From contig NZ_JAPFDR010000003.1 in the NCBI RefSeq assembly GCF_026168755.1, positions 62,001-126,000 of the forward strand: DNA of 64,000 nt, read 5' to 3'. Within the stretch, counting starts at the first letter, position 1. Every line of letters starts with the position of its first letter. This document shows positions 8,930 to 19,056 of this stretch, piece after piece. A model generated the notes under the pieces. It had not been told where the DNA came from. It was given only the letters and a program-made list of their open reading frames with translations, and ran no database searches. Both the position numbers and the translations under genes were made by a program. Source of the stretch: Clostridium sp. (GTDB lineage: Bacteria > Bacillota > Clostridia > Clostridiales > Clostridiaceae).

Positions 8930-9334
8930 ATGAGCGTATTTAGTGGAATGAGAATAAGTGCTAGCGGTTTATCAGCAGAAAGATTAAGATTGGATGTAAT
9001 ATCATCGAACATAGCAAATGCAAGAACAACAAGAACTCAAGAAGGTGGAGCTTATGTAAGAAAAACAGCTATTTTTGCGGAAAACTATGATAGTAAGCTT
9101 GGTATGTTAGGTGTAAAGATAACAGAAATAAAGAAGGATGACTCAGAGATGAAGTTAGAGTATGATTCATCACATCCAGATGCAAATGCAGAAGGATATG
9201 TAGAATATCCTAATGTAGATTTATTAGTTGAGATGTCAGATTTAATTTCAGCATCAAGAGCATATGAGTCAAATGTAGATACATTAAATGCACAAAAAAA
9301 TATGATATCAAAAGCTTTAGAAATAGGAAGATAA
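8930..9334 (+). CDS. flgC: Flagellar basal-body rod protein FlgC
   Basis: 134 residues, normal for the family. The N-terminal rod motif reads SSNIANARTTRTQEGGAYVRK and the C-terminal helix has DLISASRAYESNVDTLNAQK, a FlgC hallmark. It forms the proximal rod with FlgB and FliE across the periplasm-like space or wall. Tightly packed between flgB and fliE. Confidence 0.96.
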   Translation: MSVFSGMRISASGLSAERLRLDVISSNIANARTTRTQEGGAYVRKTAIFAENYDSKLGMLGVKITEIKKDDSEMKLEYDSSHPDANAEGYVEYPNVDLLVEMSDLISASRAYESNVDTLNAQKNMISKALEIGR

Positions 9335-9346
9335 TGAGGGATTAAG

Positions 9347-9712
9347 ATGAATATACAATCAATACTTACAAATTCTATATTAAACAATATTAACTTAGGA
9401 AGTAATAATATAGGGGAAATAAATGGTACAAATTTTTCTACAGTACTAAATAATGAAATAAACAAATTAAATAATAAAGAAGATTCTAACAGTACAAGCT
9501 TTTCCACTGTGGTAAGTAATGTAATAAATAAGGTAAATGACGCAGAAATCAATGCAAACAATAAAATAGAAGCCTTAATAAAAGGAGAAGATGTTGAAAT
9601 GCATGAAGTTATGTTAGTAATGCAAGAATCATCACTTTCATTACAAGCATTGATAGAAGTAAGAAATAAGGTAGTTGAAGCTTATAAGGAAATAAATAAT
9701 GTTCAACTATAA
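9347..9712 (+). CDS. fliE: Flagellar hook-basal body protein FliE
   Basis: 121 residues. The C-terminal half is typical FliE (EDVEMHEVMLVMQESSLSLQ, then EVRNKVVEAYKEI). The N-terminal half is Asn/Ser-rich and low in complexity, so slightly longer than common FliE. It joins the MS ring (FliF) to the rod. It starts 12 bases after flgC, behind GAGGGATT. Confidence 0.93.
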   Translation: MNIQSILTNSILNNINLGSNNIGEINGTNFSTVLNNEINKLNNKEDSNSTSFSTVVSNVINKVNDAEINANNKIEALIKGEDVEMHEVMLVMQESSLSLQALIEVRNKVVEAYKEINNVQL

Positions 9713-9735
9713 GGAGGCAATACAAGAGGTAGCAA

Positions 9736-11274
9736 ATGGAAAAAGTCAAAGAACTTTTAACAAAAATTATAAATAAAATAAAGAACTTAGATAAAAATAA
9801 AAAAATAGCAATTTGTATAGCGATAGTTACAATAGTAGCAGCAATAGCGTTTGGAGTTATTTATGCTCAAAAAAATAAATATGGAGTATTATATTCAGGA
9901 TTAGATGCTACAGATGCAGCAACAGTTATAAAATTACTTGAAGATTCAGGTGTAGAAAATAAAATTGAAGGAAATACAATATATATTCCTAAAGAGCAAA
10001 TAGATAAATTGAGAATTGAACTATCTTCATCAATAACAAATGGTTCACAGGGATTTGAATTAATGGATGAAAGCTCAAGTCTTTCAATGACAGATGAAGA
10101 ATTTCAAATAAAAAAACTTAGAATGTTACAAGGGGAGTTAGAAAAGACAATAAAAACTTTTCCACAAGTAGAGGCTGCTAGAGTTCATATAACTCAAGGT
10201 CAAGAATCTGTTTTTAGCAATGAAACTACAGAGGGAAAGGCTGCTGTATATGTTTCACTTAAAGTTGGACAAAAATTAGAACGAAGTCAAATAAAATCAA
10301 TAATGTCATTAGTATCAGCAAGTACTATAAATATACCAAAGAAGAATGTAGAAGTAATAGATCAAAATATGAATTTATTATCAGAAGGAATATATGATGA
10401 AAATGGAAATGCAATAGATGCTGTTTCATCTTCAGCTTCAAGAGATTCAGAAAAACAAATAAGTGAAGAACTTCAAAATTCAATCTTATCAATGCTTGAG
10501 GGTATATTTGGAAAAGGTAAAGTTAAAGTAACTGTAAATGCGGTTTTAAATTACGATACAGTACAAAAAAATGAGGTTGTAATTAATCCAGATACAGTTA
10601 TAAAGTCACAAAGCAAAAGCGAAAACACATCAACCAATTCAGAAAATAGTGGTTCACCAGTAGATAATAATATGACTAATAATAGTACTACTACAGGTGG
10701 AGCTGGTTCATCTTCAAGAGAAGAGAAGACAGAGTATGAGGTTGGTAAAACAGAAACAACAACTTTAACAACACCTGGAGAAATAAAGAAAATAACTGCA
10801 GCAGTAGCCATTGATGGTACGTTATCAGATGATGTTATGTACAATGTTGAAAAAATGGTTTCATCAGCATTAGGAATAGATGCTGATAGGGGAGATCAGT
10901 TAACAGTTGTAGATATGCCATTTAATACAGATGGGCAAGATATATTTGCAGATTCAGAAGATGGAACTAATGGGACTAATGGAACAGTTAAAAGTTTTGT
11001 AGGTTATGGAATAATAGCTGGAATTATTGCATTAGTATTTGCAGTAGCTATGATAATTTTACTTAAAAAGAAAAAGGTAAAAGAAGATATGGAAGTTGTA
11101 GAAGAAGATCAAAATGATTTAATAGCTAAGTTAGTAAAAGAAAAAGAAGCAAGAATAGAACAAGAAATAGCTATGGAAGAAAGTGAATTAAGTTTAGAAG
11201 ATGAAATTAAGATAATAGTTTCTAAGAATACAGATGAAGCTATAGAATTAATAAAAACTTGGTTAAGTGAGTAA
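9736..11274 (+). CDS. fliF: Flagellar MS-ring protein FliF
   Basis: 512 residues. Membrane segments at about 23-45 and 425-447 flank the large extracellular ring-building region, which carries the YscJ/FliF motif VEAARVHITQGQESVF and a Ser/Thr/Asn-rich linker near residues 290-335. The C-terminal cytoplasmic tail (EIKIIVSKNTDEAIELIKTW) is the FliG-binding peptide. FliF is the membrane platform for rod, switch and export gate. Confidence 0.96.
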   Translation: MEKVKELLTKIINKIKNLDKNKKIAICIAIVTIVAAIAFGVIYAQKNKYGVLYSGLDATDAATVIKLLEDSGVENKIEGNTIYIPKEQIDKLRIELSSSITNGSQGFELMDESSSLSMTDEEFQIKKLRMLQGELEKTIKTFPQVEAARVHITQGQESVFSNETTEGKAAVYVSLKVGQKLERSQIKSIMSLVSASTINIPKKNVEVIDQNMNLLSEGIYDENGNAIDAVSSSASRDSEKQISEELQNSILSMLEGIFGKGKVKVTVNAVLNYDTVQKNEVVINPDTVIKSQSKSENTSTNSENSGSPVDNNMTNNSTTTGGAGSSSREEKTEYEVGKTETTTLTTPGEIKKITAAVAIDGTLSDDVMYNVEKMVSSALGIDADRGDQLTVVDMPFNTDGQDIFADSEDGTNGTNGTVKSFVGYGIIAGIIALVFAVAMIILLKKKKVKEDMEVVEEDQNDLIAKLVKEKEARIEQEIAMEESELSLEDEIKIIVSKNTDEAIELIKTWLSE

Positions 11275-11290
11275 TGGGGCGGTGAGAGAA

Positions 11291-12346
11291 ATGCATAGTG
11301 ATAATTTAAAAGGTGGAAATGCTTATGATTTGGGAGATATTAATAAAGAAAATATAAGTGGTGCTAGAAAGGCAGCCGTATTACTTATGACATTAGGACC
11401 AGAATTATCTCCTAATATACTTAAGAATTTATCAGATAAGCAAGTTCAAAAAATAGGTGTAGAAATAGCTAACTTATACAAAGTAACTGCAGAAGAAAGA
11501 AGAAGAATATTAAAAGAGTTCTTAGAAGCAAGAAAAAGTAAAGATTTCGCAATGGAAGGTGGAATTGATTATACTAAAACATTATTACAAGGTGCATTTG
11601 ATGATTCAAAAGCAAGTAAGTTAATGGAAGGTATAAAATATGAAACATCTACACAAGCATTTGCATCTGCTAGAAAAGCAGATGTAAATCAAATAATAGC
11701 TTGTTTAGATGGAGAAAGTCCACAAACTATTGCAATAATACTATCAAATATTCAAGCAGAAAAATCAGCTCAAATAATGTGTAGTTTAGAAGAAAGCTTA
11801 CAACAAGAAGTTGCATTAAAGCTTGGAACAATAACAAATATTTCACCGATAGTAATAAAAGCAGTAGATAGTGCATTAGAAAGAAAGTTACTTGCTGTAG
11901 GAGATGAAAAAACAGATTCATCAAATGGGTTTGATAGTTTATTAGATATATTAACAAAAGTAGATGGAAAAACAGAAAAGAACATTATAAGTTTCTTAGA
12001 AGCTAAAAATAATATTCTTGCAGAAAGAGTAAAAGCAAATATGTTTACATTTGAAGATATTATTAAACTTGATGATATATCAATTCAAAAGATATTAAAA
12101 GAAGTAAATATAAAAGATGTTGCTATTGCACTTAAAGGTGTTGATGAACAAATATCAAACTTAATCTTAAAAAATCAATCAAGTAGAGCGGCACAAGCAT
12201 TAAAGGAAGAAATAAGTTTACTTGGAGCAATTAAAGTTTCTCAAGTTGAGGAAGCAAAGAGAAATATCGTTAAGATTATAAGAAGGCTTGAACATGAGGG
12301 AATAATAAGTATCAGCAAGGATGCGGAGGATGAAGTAATTGTCTAA
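11291..12346 (+). CDS. fliG: Flagellar motor switch protein FliG
   Basis: 351 residues from ATG 11291, preceded by GGGCGGTGAG. A GTG at 11267 overlapping fliF is possible but lacks a ribosome binding site. The N-terminal domain (ARKAAVLLMTLGPELSPNIL) binds FliF, the middle domain contains EESPQTIAIILSNI-like sequence (GESPQTIAIILSNIQAEKSA), and the C-terminal torque domain keeps the charged helix DDISIQKILKEV and ends AKRNIVKIIRRLEHEG. It couples MotA to rotation. Confidence 0.95.
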   Translation: MHSDNLKGGNAYDLGDINKENISGARKAAVLLMTLGPELSPNILKNLSDKQVQKIGVEIANLYKVTAEERRRILKEFLEARKSKDFAMEGGIDYTKTLLQGAFDDSKASKLMEGIKYETSTQAFASARKADVNQIIACLDGESPQTIAIILSNIQAEKSAQIMCSLEESLQQEVALKLGTITNISPIVIKAVDSALERKLLAVGDEKTDSSNGFDSLLDILTKVDGKTEKNIISFLEAKNNILAERVKANMFTFEDIIKLDDISIQKILKEVNIKDVAIALKGVDEQISNLILKNQSSRAAQALKEEISLLGAIKVSQVEEAKRNIVKIIRRLEHEGIISISKDAEDEVIV

Positions 12347-13088
12347 GGTTAATGTGTTAAGAAATAGCGATATAGAAATTAAAGGAAAAGTAAGTTTAAA
12401 AATATCCTGTAATGATGATTTTTTTAGCACATCAGATAAATTATTTGAAGAAAAAGAAGAAATAGAAAAGAAAATTTTAGAAGCAAAAGCACAGTATGAA
12501 AAAATACTAGAAGAAACTGAGTTAAAGAAGCAAGAAATTATAAATGAAGCAAATGAAAATTCTAAAGCAATTGAAAAAAAAGCATATGAATTAGGTTATG
12601 AGCAAGGTTTGAAAAATGGATATGAAGATGGCTATAAGGAGTCTTATGAGCAAAATATTGAAAAAGCTCATAAGGAAAGTAAAGAGATTAAGGAAGATGG
12701 TTATAGCACATTATTAGATATAAAAAGCCAAGCAAAAGAGTACATAAAATCTAATAAGGAACAAATAATTAATATCTCAATATCAATTGCTGAACAAGTA
12801 TTAAGAGAGAAGTTTAAAGATGTATCTTTAATGAATACTATGTTAGATAACATTATTCATGAGTATGATTTAAAAAAAGATTTAGTTATAAAGGTTAATT
12901 CTAAATATAAAGAAGAGTTACAAAGAAATATGAATGAACAAATCAAAGAAAATAACTTGTCACAAAAGATTTTTATAGTTTCTGATTCAAGTATTAAAGA
13001 GGGTAATGCAGAGATTGAATGTGGAAATGGAAAACTAACAGTTGGTATAGATAGTGTCTTAGATAAAGTTAGAGAAGAGCTACTATAG
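12339..13088 (+). CDS. fliH: Flagellar export ATPase regulator FliH
   Basis: 249 residues, TTG start behind GGAGG (12325-12329), overlapping the fliG end by 8 bases. It has the usual long coiled coil (about 35-115) with the Gly-spaced helix KKAYELGYEQGLKNGYEDGYK, a FliH hallmark, and a C-terminal FliH/YscL/V-ATPase-E-like domain. FliH holds FliI inactive and docks it at the export gate. Confidence 0.92.
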   Translation: MSKVNVLRNSDIEIKGKVSLKISCNDDFFSTSDKLFEEKEEIEKKILEAKAQYEKILEETELKKQEIINEANENSKAIEKKAYELGYEQGLKNGYEDGYKESYEQNIEKAHKESKEIKEDGYSTLLDIKSQAKEYIKSNKEQIINISISIAEQVLREKFKDVSLMNTMLDNIIHEYDLKKDLVIKVNSKYKEELQRNMNEQIKENNLSQKIFIVSDSSIKEGNAEIECGNGKLTVGIDSVLDKVREELL

Positions 13089-13098
13089 TGGGGGGAAT

Positions 13099-14406
13099 AT
13101 GATTTCTATAGATTTTAATAAAGAATTAAAAAAAATAAATGATATAACTCCCTATATATCAGAAGGAAAAGTTAAGAAGGTTATTGGACTTACTATTGAG
13201 GTCGAAGGATTAAAAACATCAGTTGGTGAGCTATGTACAATATACAATCAAAGTAATAATCCAATAAACTGTGAAGTTGTAGGGTTTAGGGAAAATGAAA
13301 TAATTCTTATGCCGTTAGGAGAGTTAGTAGGAGTTGGACCAGGATGTAGAGTTGTAGCAAGTGGAAATCCATGTAGTGTTAAATGCAGTGATGAATTATT
13401 AGGAAAAGTTATTGATGCATTAGGTGATCCAATAGATGAAAGTACAATTTCAGGTGGAGAAAGATACAGTATGTTTAATAAACCACCAGATCCAATGAAA
13501 AGAAAGCGTATTAAAAATATAATGCCAACAGGTATTAAAGCTATTGATGGCTTTATTACATGTGGAGAAGGGCAAAGAGTTGGTATATTTGCAGGAAGTG
13601 GTGTTGGTAAAAGTACAACACTTGGAATGATTGCAAGAACAGCAGAAGCTGATGTTAATGTTATAGCTCTCATTGGAGAAAGAGGAAGAGAAGTATTAGA
13701 TTTTATTGAAAGAGATCTTGGGCCAGAAGGTATGAAAAAATCAGTTGTTGTATGTGCAACATCTGATAAACCACCGTTAGTAAGACTTAAAGGTGCATTA
13801 ACAGCTACTTCGATAGCTGAGTATTTTAGAGACCAGGGCAAGAAAGTAATATTGATGATGGATTCAGTTACTAGATTTGCAATGGCTCAAAGGGAAGTAG
13901 GACTTGCAATTGGAGAGCCGCCAGCACAAAAGGGATATACTCCATCTGTTTTTGCTGAATTACCAAAACTGATGGAAAGAACAGGACTTTCAGATATAGG
14001 CTCAATAACCGCATTTTATACAGTGCTTGTTGATGGAGATGATTTTAATGAACCAATTGCAGATGCTGTAAGAGGTATATTAGATGGGCATATAGTTTTA
14101 TCTAGAGAATTAGCTCATAAAAATCATTATCCAGCCATAGACATCTCAAATAGTGTTAGTCGTCTTATGAATGATATTTGTGAAATAGAACATAAGGCAG
14201 CAGCATCACAAGCAAGAGATATAATTGCAACATTTAAGGAAGCAGAAGATTTAATTAATATTGGAGCTTATGAAAGAGGATCTAATATTAAAATTGATAA
14301 ATCAATTGAATATATAGATAAGGTAAATAATTACTTAAAACAAGGAGTAAATGAAAAAAGCTCTTTCGAAGATAATATTACTAATTTAAAAAATATTTTT
14401 AGATAA
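13099..14406 (+). CDS. fliI: Flagellum-specific export ATPase FliI
   Basis: 435 residues, start behind GGGGGG. Walker A is AGSGVGKST (A165-K171-S172), Walker B ends VILMMDSVTR, and IGERGREV is the conserved F1-ATPase-like loop. FliI hydrolyses ATP to help load substrates into the type III export channel. FliH precedes and FliJ follows, the normal order. Confidence 0.97.
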   Translation: MISIDFNKELKKINDITPYISEGKVKKVIGLTIEVEGLKTSVGELCTIYNQSNNPINCEVVGFRENEIILMPLGELVGVGPGCRVVASGNPCSVKCSDELLGKVIDALGDPIDESTISGGERYSMFNKPPDPMKRKRIKNIMPTGIKAIDGFITCGEGQRVGIFAGSGVGKSTTLGMIARTAEADVNVIALIGERGREVLDFIERDLGPEGMKKSVVVCATSDKPPLVRLKGALTATSIAEYFRDQGKKVILMMDSVTRFAMAQREVGLAIGEPPAQKGYTPSVFAELPKLMERTGLSDIGSITAFYTVLVDGDDFNEPIADAVRGILDGHIVLSRELAHKNHYPAIDISNSVSRLMNDICEIEHKAAASQARDIIATFKEAEDLINIGAYERGSNIKIDKSIEYIDKVNNYLKQGVNEKSSFEDNITNLKNIFR

Positions 14407-14418
14407 GGAGGTGGGTAA

Positions 14419-14859
14419 TTGGAAAACTTTAAGTTTAGATTACAAAAGGTTTTAGATATTAAAGTTAAAAATGAAGAAGAAAGTAAAATTAAATACTCTA
14501 AAGCTCAAAATGAAAAAAGGGTAGTTGAAAAAGAACTTAACAATTTAAAACAAAAGTATAGAAAATATCAAAATGAAATTGATGTTGAAAATTCAGTATC
14601 AAGGATTATAACTTTTAATTATTTAAATTACTTATCTAATACTATTAATGTTAAAAGTAATGAGCTATTTAAAAAGGAAGAGTTATTAAATGAAGCTAGA
14701 ATAGATTTGTTAAATAAACAAATTGAAAGAAAGTCTTTAGAAAAGTTAAAAGAAAATAAATTTAATTTATATAAGAAAAAAGAAGATCAAAAAGAGCAAG
14801 CAACCAATGATGAGTTTGGAATGTATGCATTTTTAAGACATAAAGCTGAATACATGTAG
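14419..14859 (+). CDS. fliJ: Flagellar export chaperone FliJ
   Basis: 146 residues, TTG start behind AAGGAGGTG. The sequence is an antiparallel coiled coil over almost its whole length, opening FKFRLQKVLDIK as typical FliJ proteins do. It acts as the central stalk of the FliI hexamer and as a chaperone-escort protein. The assignment rests on the opening motif and position between fliI and fliK. Confidence 0.9.
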   Translation: MENFKFRLQKVLDIKVKNEEESKIKYSKAQNEKRVVEKELNNLKQKYRKYQNEIDVENSVSRIITFNYLNYLSNTINVKSNELFKKEELLNEARIDLLNKQIERKSLEKLKENKFNLYKKKEDQKEQATNDEFGMYAFLRHKAEYM

Positions 14860-14863
14860 GAGA

Positions 14864-16126
14864 ATGATGACAGTGAAAGTAGGTATATCACAGACACTAT
14901 CATCAGGAAACTCTAATAGTGTCGGTATTAAAAGTGATAATTTAGAAGTAAATTTTTTATTAGCATTAAGTAATGCAATAGGTGATGAAAAAATTACCGA
15001 TTTAAATAATGAGATTAATATAAAAAATGATATCAATTTAGATATTGAAGCTAAATTTGAAGAGAATGTAGAAAGTAAGATAGAAGTTGAATTAAAAAAA
15101 ATCTTAACTGAAAATACTGAAGATAATGAAATTGATGAAAAGTTAGTTGAGTTAATTAGTGGATTACTTAATAATATAAATCCTAAAATAAATGAAAGAA
15201 TAGATACTAACTTAAAGAATAATGAAAAAATAGATACTAATTTAAAGAATATTGATTTAGATAATAACATACAAATAAAAAATTATATTGTTCAGAGTGA
15301 TGTGAATAATAAACAAGAAATCGTGGATAACTTAATAAATTATGTGGAAAATATAGCAGATAAAATTAATATAGAAAATAAAATAGATACATCAAGTATA
15401 ACAGATGATTTTAGAAAAATTAAAAATTTTATAAATAATAATGAGGTTAAAGATAAGATAGTAAATTTACTAACAAATAATAACTTAACTAAAAAAGAAG
15501 GTTATGTATCACATGATGAGAGCAAGTTAGTAGTTAGTGATGATTTAGAAATAATGAGTAATTTTAGAGCATTATCAATAAAGAGTGATAATGTAATTGA
15601 TAATCCTCAAAATGAACTTAGTATATTAAATAATATTGTTATGCCTAAAAATAATACTATTACAGAAATAAAATCTGAAGTTATACAGCCACAAATTATT
15701 AGAAGTGAATATGTATCTCAAGATTTTATTCAGACAATAAAGTATTTAAAAGTAAATAATTTAGAAGAAATAAGTGTAAAAATGAATCCTAAAGATTTAG
15801 GTGAATTACATATAAAGATACTTAAATCTAATAATGAAGAGAAAGTAGTTGTTACATCATATAATTCAGATACTTTTAATTTATTAAAAGATAATGTAAA
15901 TGAAATAAAAAATAGTCTAAATACATTAGATATTAATGTTAAAGAAGTAGACGTTGAAATAAAGAATGGAAATCAAAGTGATTTTTCACAAGATTTAAGT
16001 CAACAATTCAATGGAAATAATAGAAATAAAGAACAAAGAAAAACAAGTAAATTTATATCTGAAAACAATAATAAAGATAATAGTTTAGTAGAAGATGATG
16101 ATATAAATATTAACTTATTGATATAA
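14864..16126 (+). CDS. fliK: Flagellar hook-length control protein FliK
   Basis: 420 residues. The first 270 are Asn/Asp/Glu/Lys-rich and poorly conserved, including a short tandem repeat ERIDTNLKN / EKIDTNLKN. The C-terminal Flg_hook domain is clear: VNNLEEISVKMNPKDLGELH followed by a helix and ending in a Gln/Asn/Lys-rich tail. FliK is a secreted ruler that switches export from hook to filament subunits. Start is uncertain: ATG 14864, ATG 14867 and GTG 14873 share one ribosome binding site. Confidence 0.9.
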   Translation: MMTVKVGISQTLSSGNSNSVGIKSDNLEVNFLLALSNAIGDEKITDLNNEINIKNDINLDIEAKFEENVESKIEVELKKILTENTEDNEIDEKLVELISGLLNNINPKINERIDTNLKNNEKIDTNLKNIDLDNNIQIKNYIVQSDVNNKQEIVDNLINYVENIADKINIENKIDTSSITDDFRKIKNFINNNEVKDKIVNLLTNNNLTKKEGYVSHDESKLVVSDDLEIMSNFRALSIKSDNVIDNPQNELSILNNIVMPKNNTITEIKSEVIQPQIIRSEYVSQDFIQTIKYLKVNNLEEISVKMNPKDLGELHIKILKSNNEEKVVVTSYNSDTFNLLKDNVNEIKNSLNTLDINVKEVDVEIKNGNQSDFSQDLSQQFNGNNRNKEQRKTSKFISENNNKDNSLVEDDDININLLI

Positions 16127-16136
16127 GGAGAAAGAT

Positions 16137-16607
16137 ATGGAAGTAAACATGAGAAGTAGTTCAAATTCAGCCATAGGAAAAACTCAAAATGGGACTCTTA
16201 TATATGATTCGGCTGATAAAACTGATAAAAATTTATTTCTAAAAATGTTAGTAGCACAAATGACTAATCAAGATCCATTTAATAGTCAAGATCCATCACA
16301 ATATGTAAGTCAACTTGCACAATTTAACACGCTAGAACAAATGATGTTGATAAATGATTCTATGGAGTATTTAGTTAATTTAAATAATTCAATGTTAGTA
16401 AATAATGCTGTTGAAGCAGCAACAGAATTAATAGGTAAGAAGGTTGAAGTAGCTGTACCAAATGAAAAAGGTGAATATGAAAAATTTAATGGACAAGTTA
16501 AAAGTGCCTCAATTAAAGAGGGAGTTGTATGTTTAGAGCTTAAGTTAAATGATACTGGTGAAATAAAAGAAGTAGAATATTCATCATTAATTAAAGTTAC
16601 AGAATAA
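16137..16607 (+). CDS. flgD: Flagellar hook capping protein FlgD
   Basis: 156 residues, start behind AAGGAG. The N-terminal signature DKNLFLKMLVAQMTNQDPF followed by QYVSQLAQFNTLEQM is diagnostic. The protein is short, with only a small C-terminal domain. FlgD caps the growing hook and is discarded after assembly. It precedes the hook gene flgE. Confidence 0.95.
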   Translation: MEVNMRSSSNSAIGKTQNGTLIYDSADKTDKNLFLKMLVAQMTNQDPFNSQDPSQYVSQLAQFNTLEQMMLINDSMEYLVNLNNSMLVNNAVEAATELIGKKVEVAVPNEKGEYEKFNGQVKSASIKEGVVCLELKLNDTGEIKEVEYSSLIKVTE

Positions 16608-16639
16608 ATTATGAGTTAGATAAAGAGGAGATAAGTAAG

Positions 16640-17524
16640 ATGTTAAAATCAATGTATTCGGGAATAAGTGGAATGAAGTCAAATCAGACAAAGATGGACG
16701 TAGTTGGTAATAACGTTGCTAATGCAAGTACAACGGCTTTCAAAAAATCAAGTGTAAGATTTAGTGATACATTAAATCAAACAGTTATATATGCCAGTCA
16801 ACCTGGTAACTCACTAGGAGGAGTTAACCCTGGACAAGTAGGTGCAGGGGTAAAGGTTAGTTCAATAAGTAAGAACATGTTACAAGGTTCATTACAACAA
16901 ACTGGGATTGCAAGTGATATAGCAATAGATGGTGATGGATTTTTTGTAGTTCAGATAGGGCAAAAAGGAAATGGAACACCATCAGAAGGATTTACAAGAG
17001 ATGGATCATTTACAGTAGATTCAGAAGGTAAAATGGTAACAGCTAGTGGATATTATGTATTAACTACTGATAATAAGCCAGTATTTATACCAGAAGAAGC
17101 AAAAAATGCAGATGGAACTAAGATGAGAGTTGTATCTTATAATATCTCTAAAGAAGGTCAGATATCTTATGTACTAGAAGATGGAAGTAAAGTAATGGGT
17201 AGTGATGATCCTGATGATGCACCACAACAAACATTAAAAATTGCAACTTTCATGAATCAAAGTGGTTTAGAAGCTAATGGAAATAATATTTATTTAGATT
17301 CAGCTAACTCAGGTTTACCGACATATAATGCTTCAAGCAATCAAGAAGACAAGGTAGGAGCTAAAATTGGTCTTATTACTCAAGGTGCATTAGAAATGTC
17401 AAATGTAGATTTATCAGAAGAGTTTACAGATATGATAGTTACAACAAGGTCTTTCCAAGCAGCAAGTAAAGTAATAACAACAAGTGATGAATTGTTACAA
17501 GAAATAATAAATCTTAAGAGATAA
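16640..17524 (+). CDS. flgE: Flagellar hook protein FlgE
   Basis: 294 residues. The N-terminus is MLKSMYSGISGMKSNQTKMD with NNVANASTTAFKKS, and the C-terminus is the rod/hook motif SNVDLSEEFTDMIVTTRSFQ. Between them lies DIAIDGDGFFVV. It is shorter than many hook proteins but near the size of Bacillus-type ones. Position directly after flgD supports hook rather than rod. No flbD-like small gene lies between this gene and motA. Confidence 0.93.
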   Translation: MLKSMYSGISGMKSNQTKMDVVGNNVANASTTAFKKSSVRFSDTLNQTVIYASQPGNSLGGVNPGQVGAGVKVSSISKNMLQGSLQQTGIASDIAIDGDGFFVVQIGQKGNGTPSEGFTRDGSFTVDSEGKMVTASGYYVLTTDNKPVFIPEEAKNADGTKMRVVSYNISKEGQISYVLEDGSKVMGSDDPDDAPQQTLKIATFMNQSGLEANGNNIYLDSANSGLPTYNASSNQEDKVGAKIGLITQGALEMSNVDLSEEFTDMIVTTRSFQAASKVITTSDELLQEIINLKR

Positions 17525-17538
17525 ATAAGAGGTTAAAA

Positions 17539-18333
17539 ATGAAAAAAAGTGATATATTAACGCCACTTGGGATATTACTTGGAGTAGGACTTATAGTATT
17601 TGCAATATCTCAAGGGGATGTAGGATTAGCAGGATTTTATGATTTAGTATCTGTAATAATTACTGTTGGTGGATCTTATTCAGCACTTCTTATTACTTTC
17701 ACACTTGATGAAGTAAAAATGATGGGAGTAATTTCAAAGGGGTTATTTAAAACTCCAACAATAGATAAAATAAATGTAATAAATGAATTTAAAGAGATTT
17801 CAATGAAGACTAGAAAAGATGGACTACTTGCAATAGAGTCAGATATTGAATCTATAAAAGATAGTTTTATGAAAACAGGGTTGGAATTAGTTGTTGATGG
17901 AATTGAGAATGATTTAATAGTTGAAATTTTAAACAATAACATTTCAGAAATTGAAGGTAGATATATGAAAGGTGCAAAGATGTATAAAACATGGGGTTCA
18001 TATGCTCCGGCCTTCGGTATGATAGGTACACTTGTAGGGCTTATACAAATGCTTGCAGAGCTTGATAATCCGGACAATATAGCAAGTGGTATGGCAGCGG
18101 CACTTATAACTACTTTCTATGGTGCATTATTAGCAAATTTAGTTTTAAACCCATTAGGATTTAACCTTGAAAATAAAGGACAAAGAGAAGTAGAAAATAG
18201 AGAAATGATGTTAGTAGGTATTTTAAGTATAAAAAATGGTGATTCAACAAGAGTTTTAGAAGAAAAATTAAAAAGCTTTTTAAATGAAAAGGAAAAAGCA
18301 AAGTATGATAAAAATTCAAAGGTAGCTAATTAG
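17539..18333 (+). CDS. motA: Flagellar stator protein MotA
   Basis: 264 residues with four membrane segments and a large cytoplasmic loop. YAPAFGMIGTLVGLIQML and the Pro-containing MAAALITTFYGALLANLV segments mark the proton channel with MotB. It pushes on FliG to make torque. It lies inside the basal-body operon, so stator and structure are made together. Confidence 0.96.
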   Translation: MKKSDILTPLGILLGVGLIVFAISQGDVGLAGFYDLVSVIITVGGSYSALLITFTLDEVKMMGVISKGLFKTPTIDKINVINEFKEISMKTRKDGLLAIESDIESIKDSFMKTGLELVVDGIENDLIVEILNNNISEIEGRYMKGAKMYKTWGSYAPAFGMIGTLVGLIQMLAELDNPDNIASGMAAALITTFYGALLANLVLNPLGFNLENKGQREVENREMMLVGILSIKNGDSTRVLEEKLKSFLNEKEKAKYDKNSKVAN

Positions 18334-18339
18334 AGCAAG

Positions 18340-19056
18340 ATGGCACGTAAGAAAAAGAAACCAGATGACATTAATACAAATGCTTGGATGGATACCTATG
18401 CAGATACTATAACATTGTTACTAACATTTTTTATACTACTTTATTCATTTTCAAGTACAGATAATGAAAAGTTAAAACTTATTGCAGCGGCACTTAAAGG
18501 AGAAATAACAGGAATTCCAATGAAATTAGAAGACACTCCAGATATTTCTAATGAAGATATAGAACAAGGGATAGGAGAGAAAAGTCCATATGAAGTCTTA
18601 GTAGAGCAAGTACAAGACATAATAGATAAAAATGGTTTAACAGATAGCGTTAAGATAAGAGAAGAAGATGCAGGTGTTGTACTTCAATTAAGCGAAAGTA
18701 TACTTTTTGACTTAGGAAAGGCTGATTTAAAGCCTGAAAGCACTAAGATATTAGATATAATAAGTGGATTAATTCCTTCAATAACTAATGAAATAATGGT
18801 ACAAGGTCATACAGATAATGTTCCAATTAGTTCAGCAAGATATAATTCGAATTGGGAATTATCAACAGCAAGAGCTGTTAGTGTAGTTAAATATTTTATT
18901 GAAGTTAAAGGACTTGATCCTACAAGATTTTCAGCAACAGGATATGGAGAATATCAACCATTACTAGATAATACAACACCAGAAAATAGAGCTATTAATA
19001 GAAGAGTTGATATATTAATAGTGCAACAAAAGGAGAATGATGAAGTAAGTGGATAA
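18340..19056 (+). CDS. motB: Flagellar stator protein MotB
   Basis: 238 residues. One membrane segment follows the proton-carrying Asp22 (DTITLLLTFFILLYS). The C-terminal OmpA-like peptidoglycan-binding domain has VQGHTDNVPIS, NWELSTARAVSVV and NRRVDILI. It anchors the stator to the cell wall. The ribosome binding site is weak (GAGCAAG), so translation may be coupled to motA, which ends 6 bases earlier. Confidence 0.96.
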   Translation: MARKKKKPDDINTNAWMDTYADTITLLLTFFILLYSFSSTDNEKLKLIAAALKGEITGIPMKLEDTPDISNEDIEQGIGEKSPYEVLVEQVQDIIDKNGLTDSVKIREEDAGVVLQLSESILFDLGKADLKPESTKILDIISGLIPSITNEIMVQGHTDNVPISSARYNSNWELSTARAVSVVKYFIEVKGLDPTRFSATGYGEYQPLLDNTTPENRAINRRVDILIVQQKENDEVSG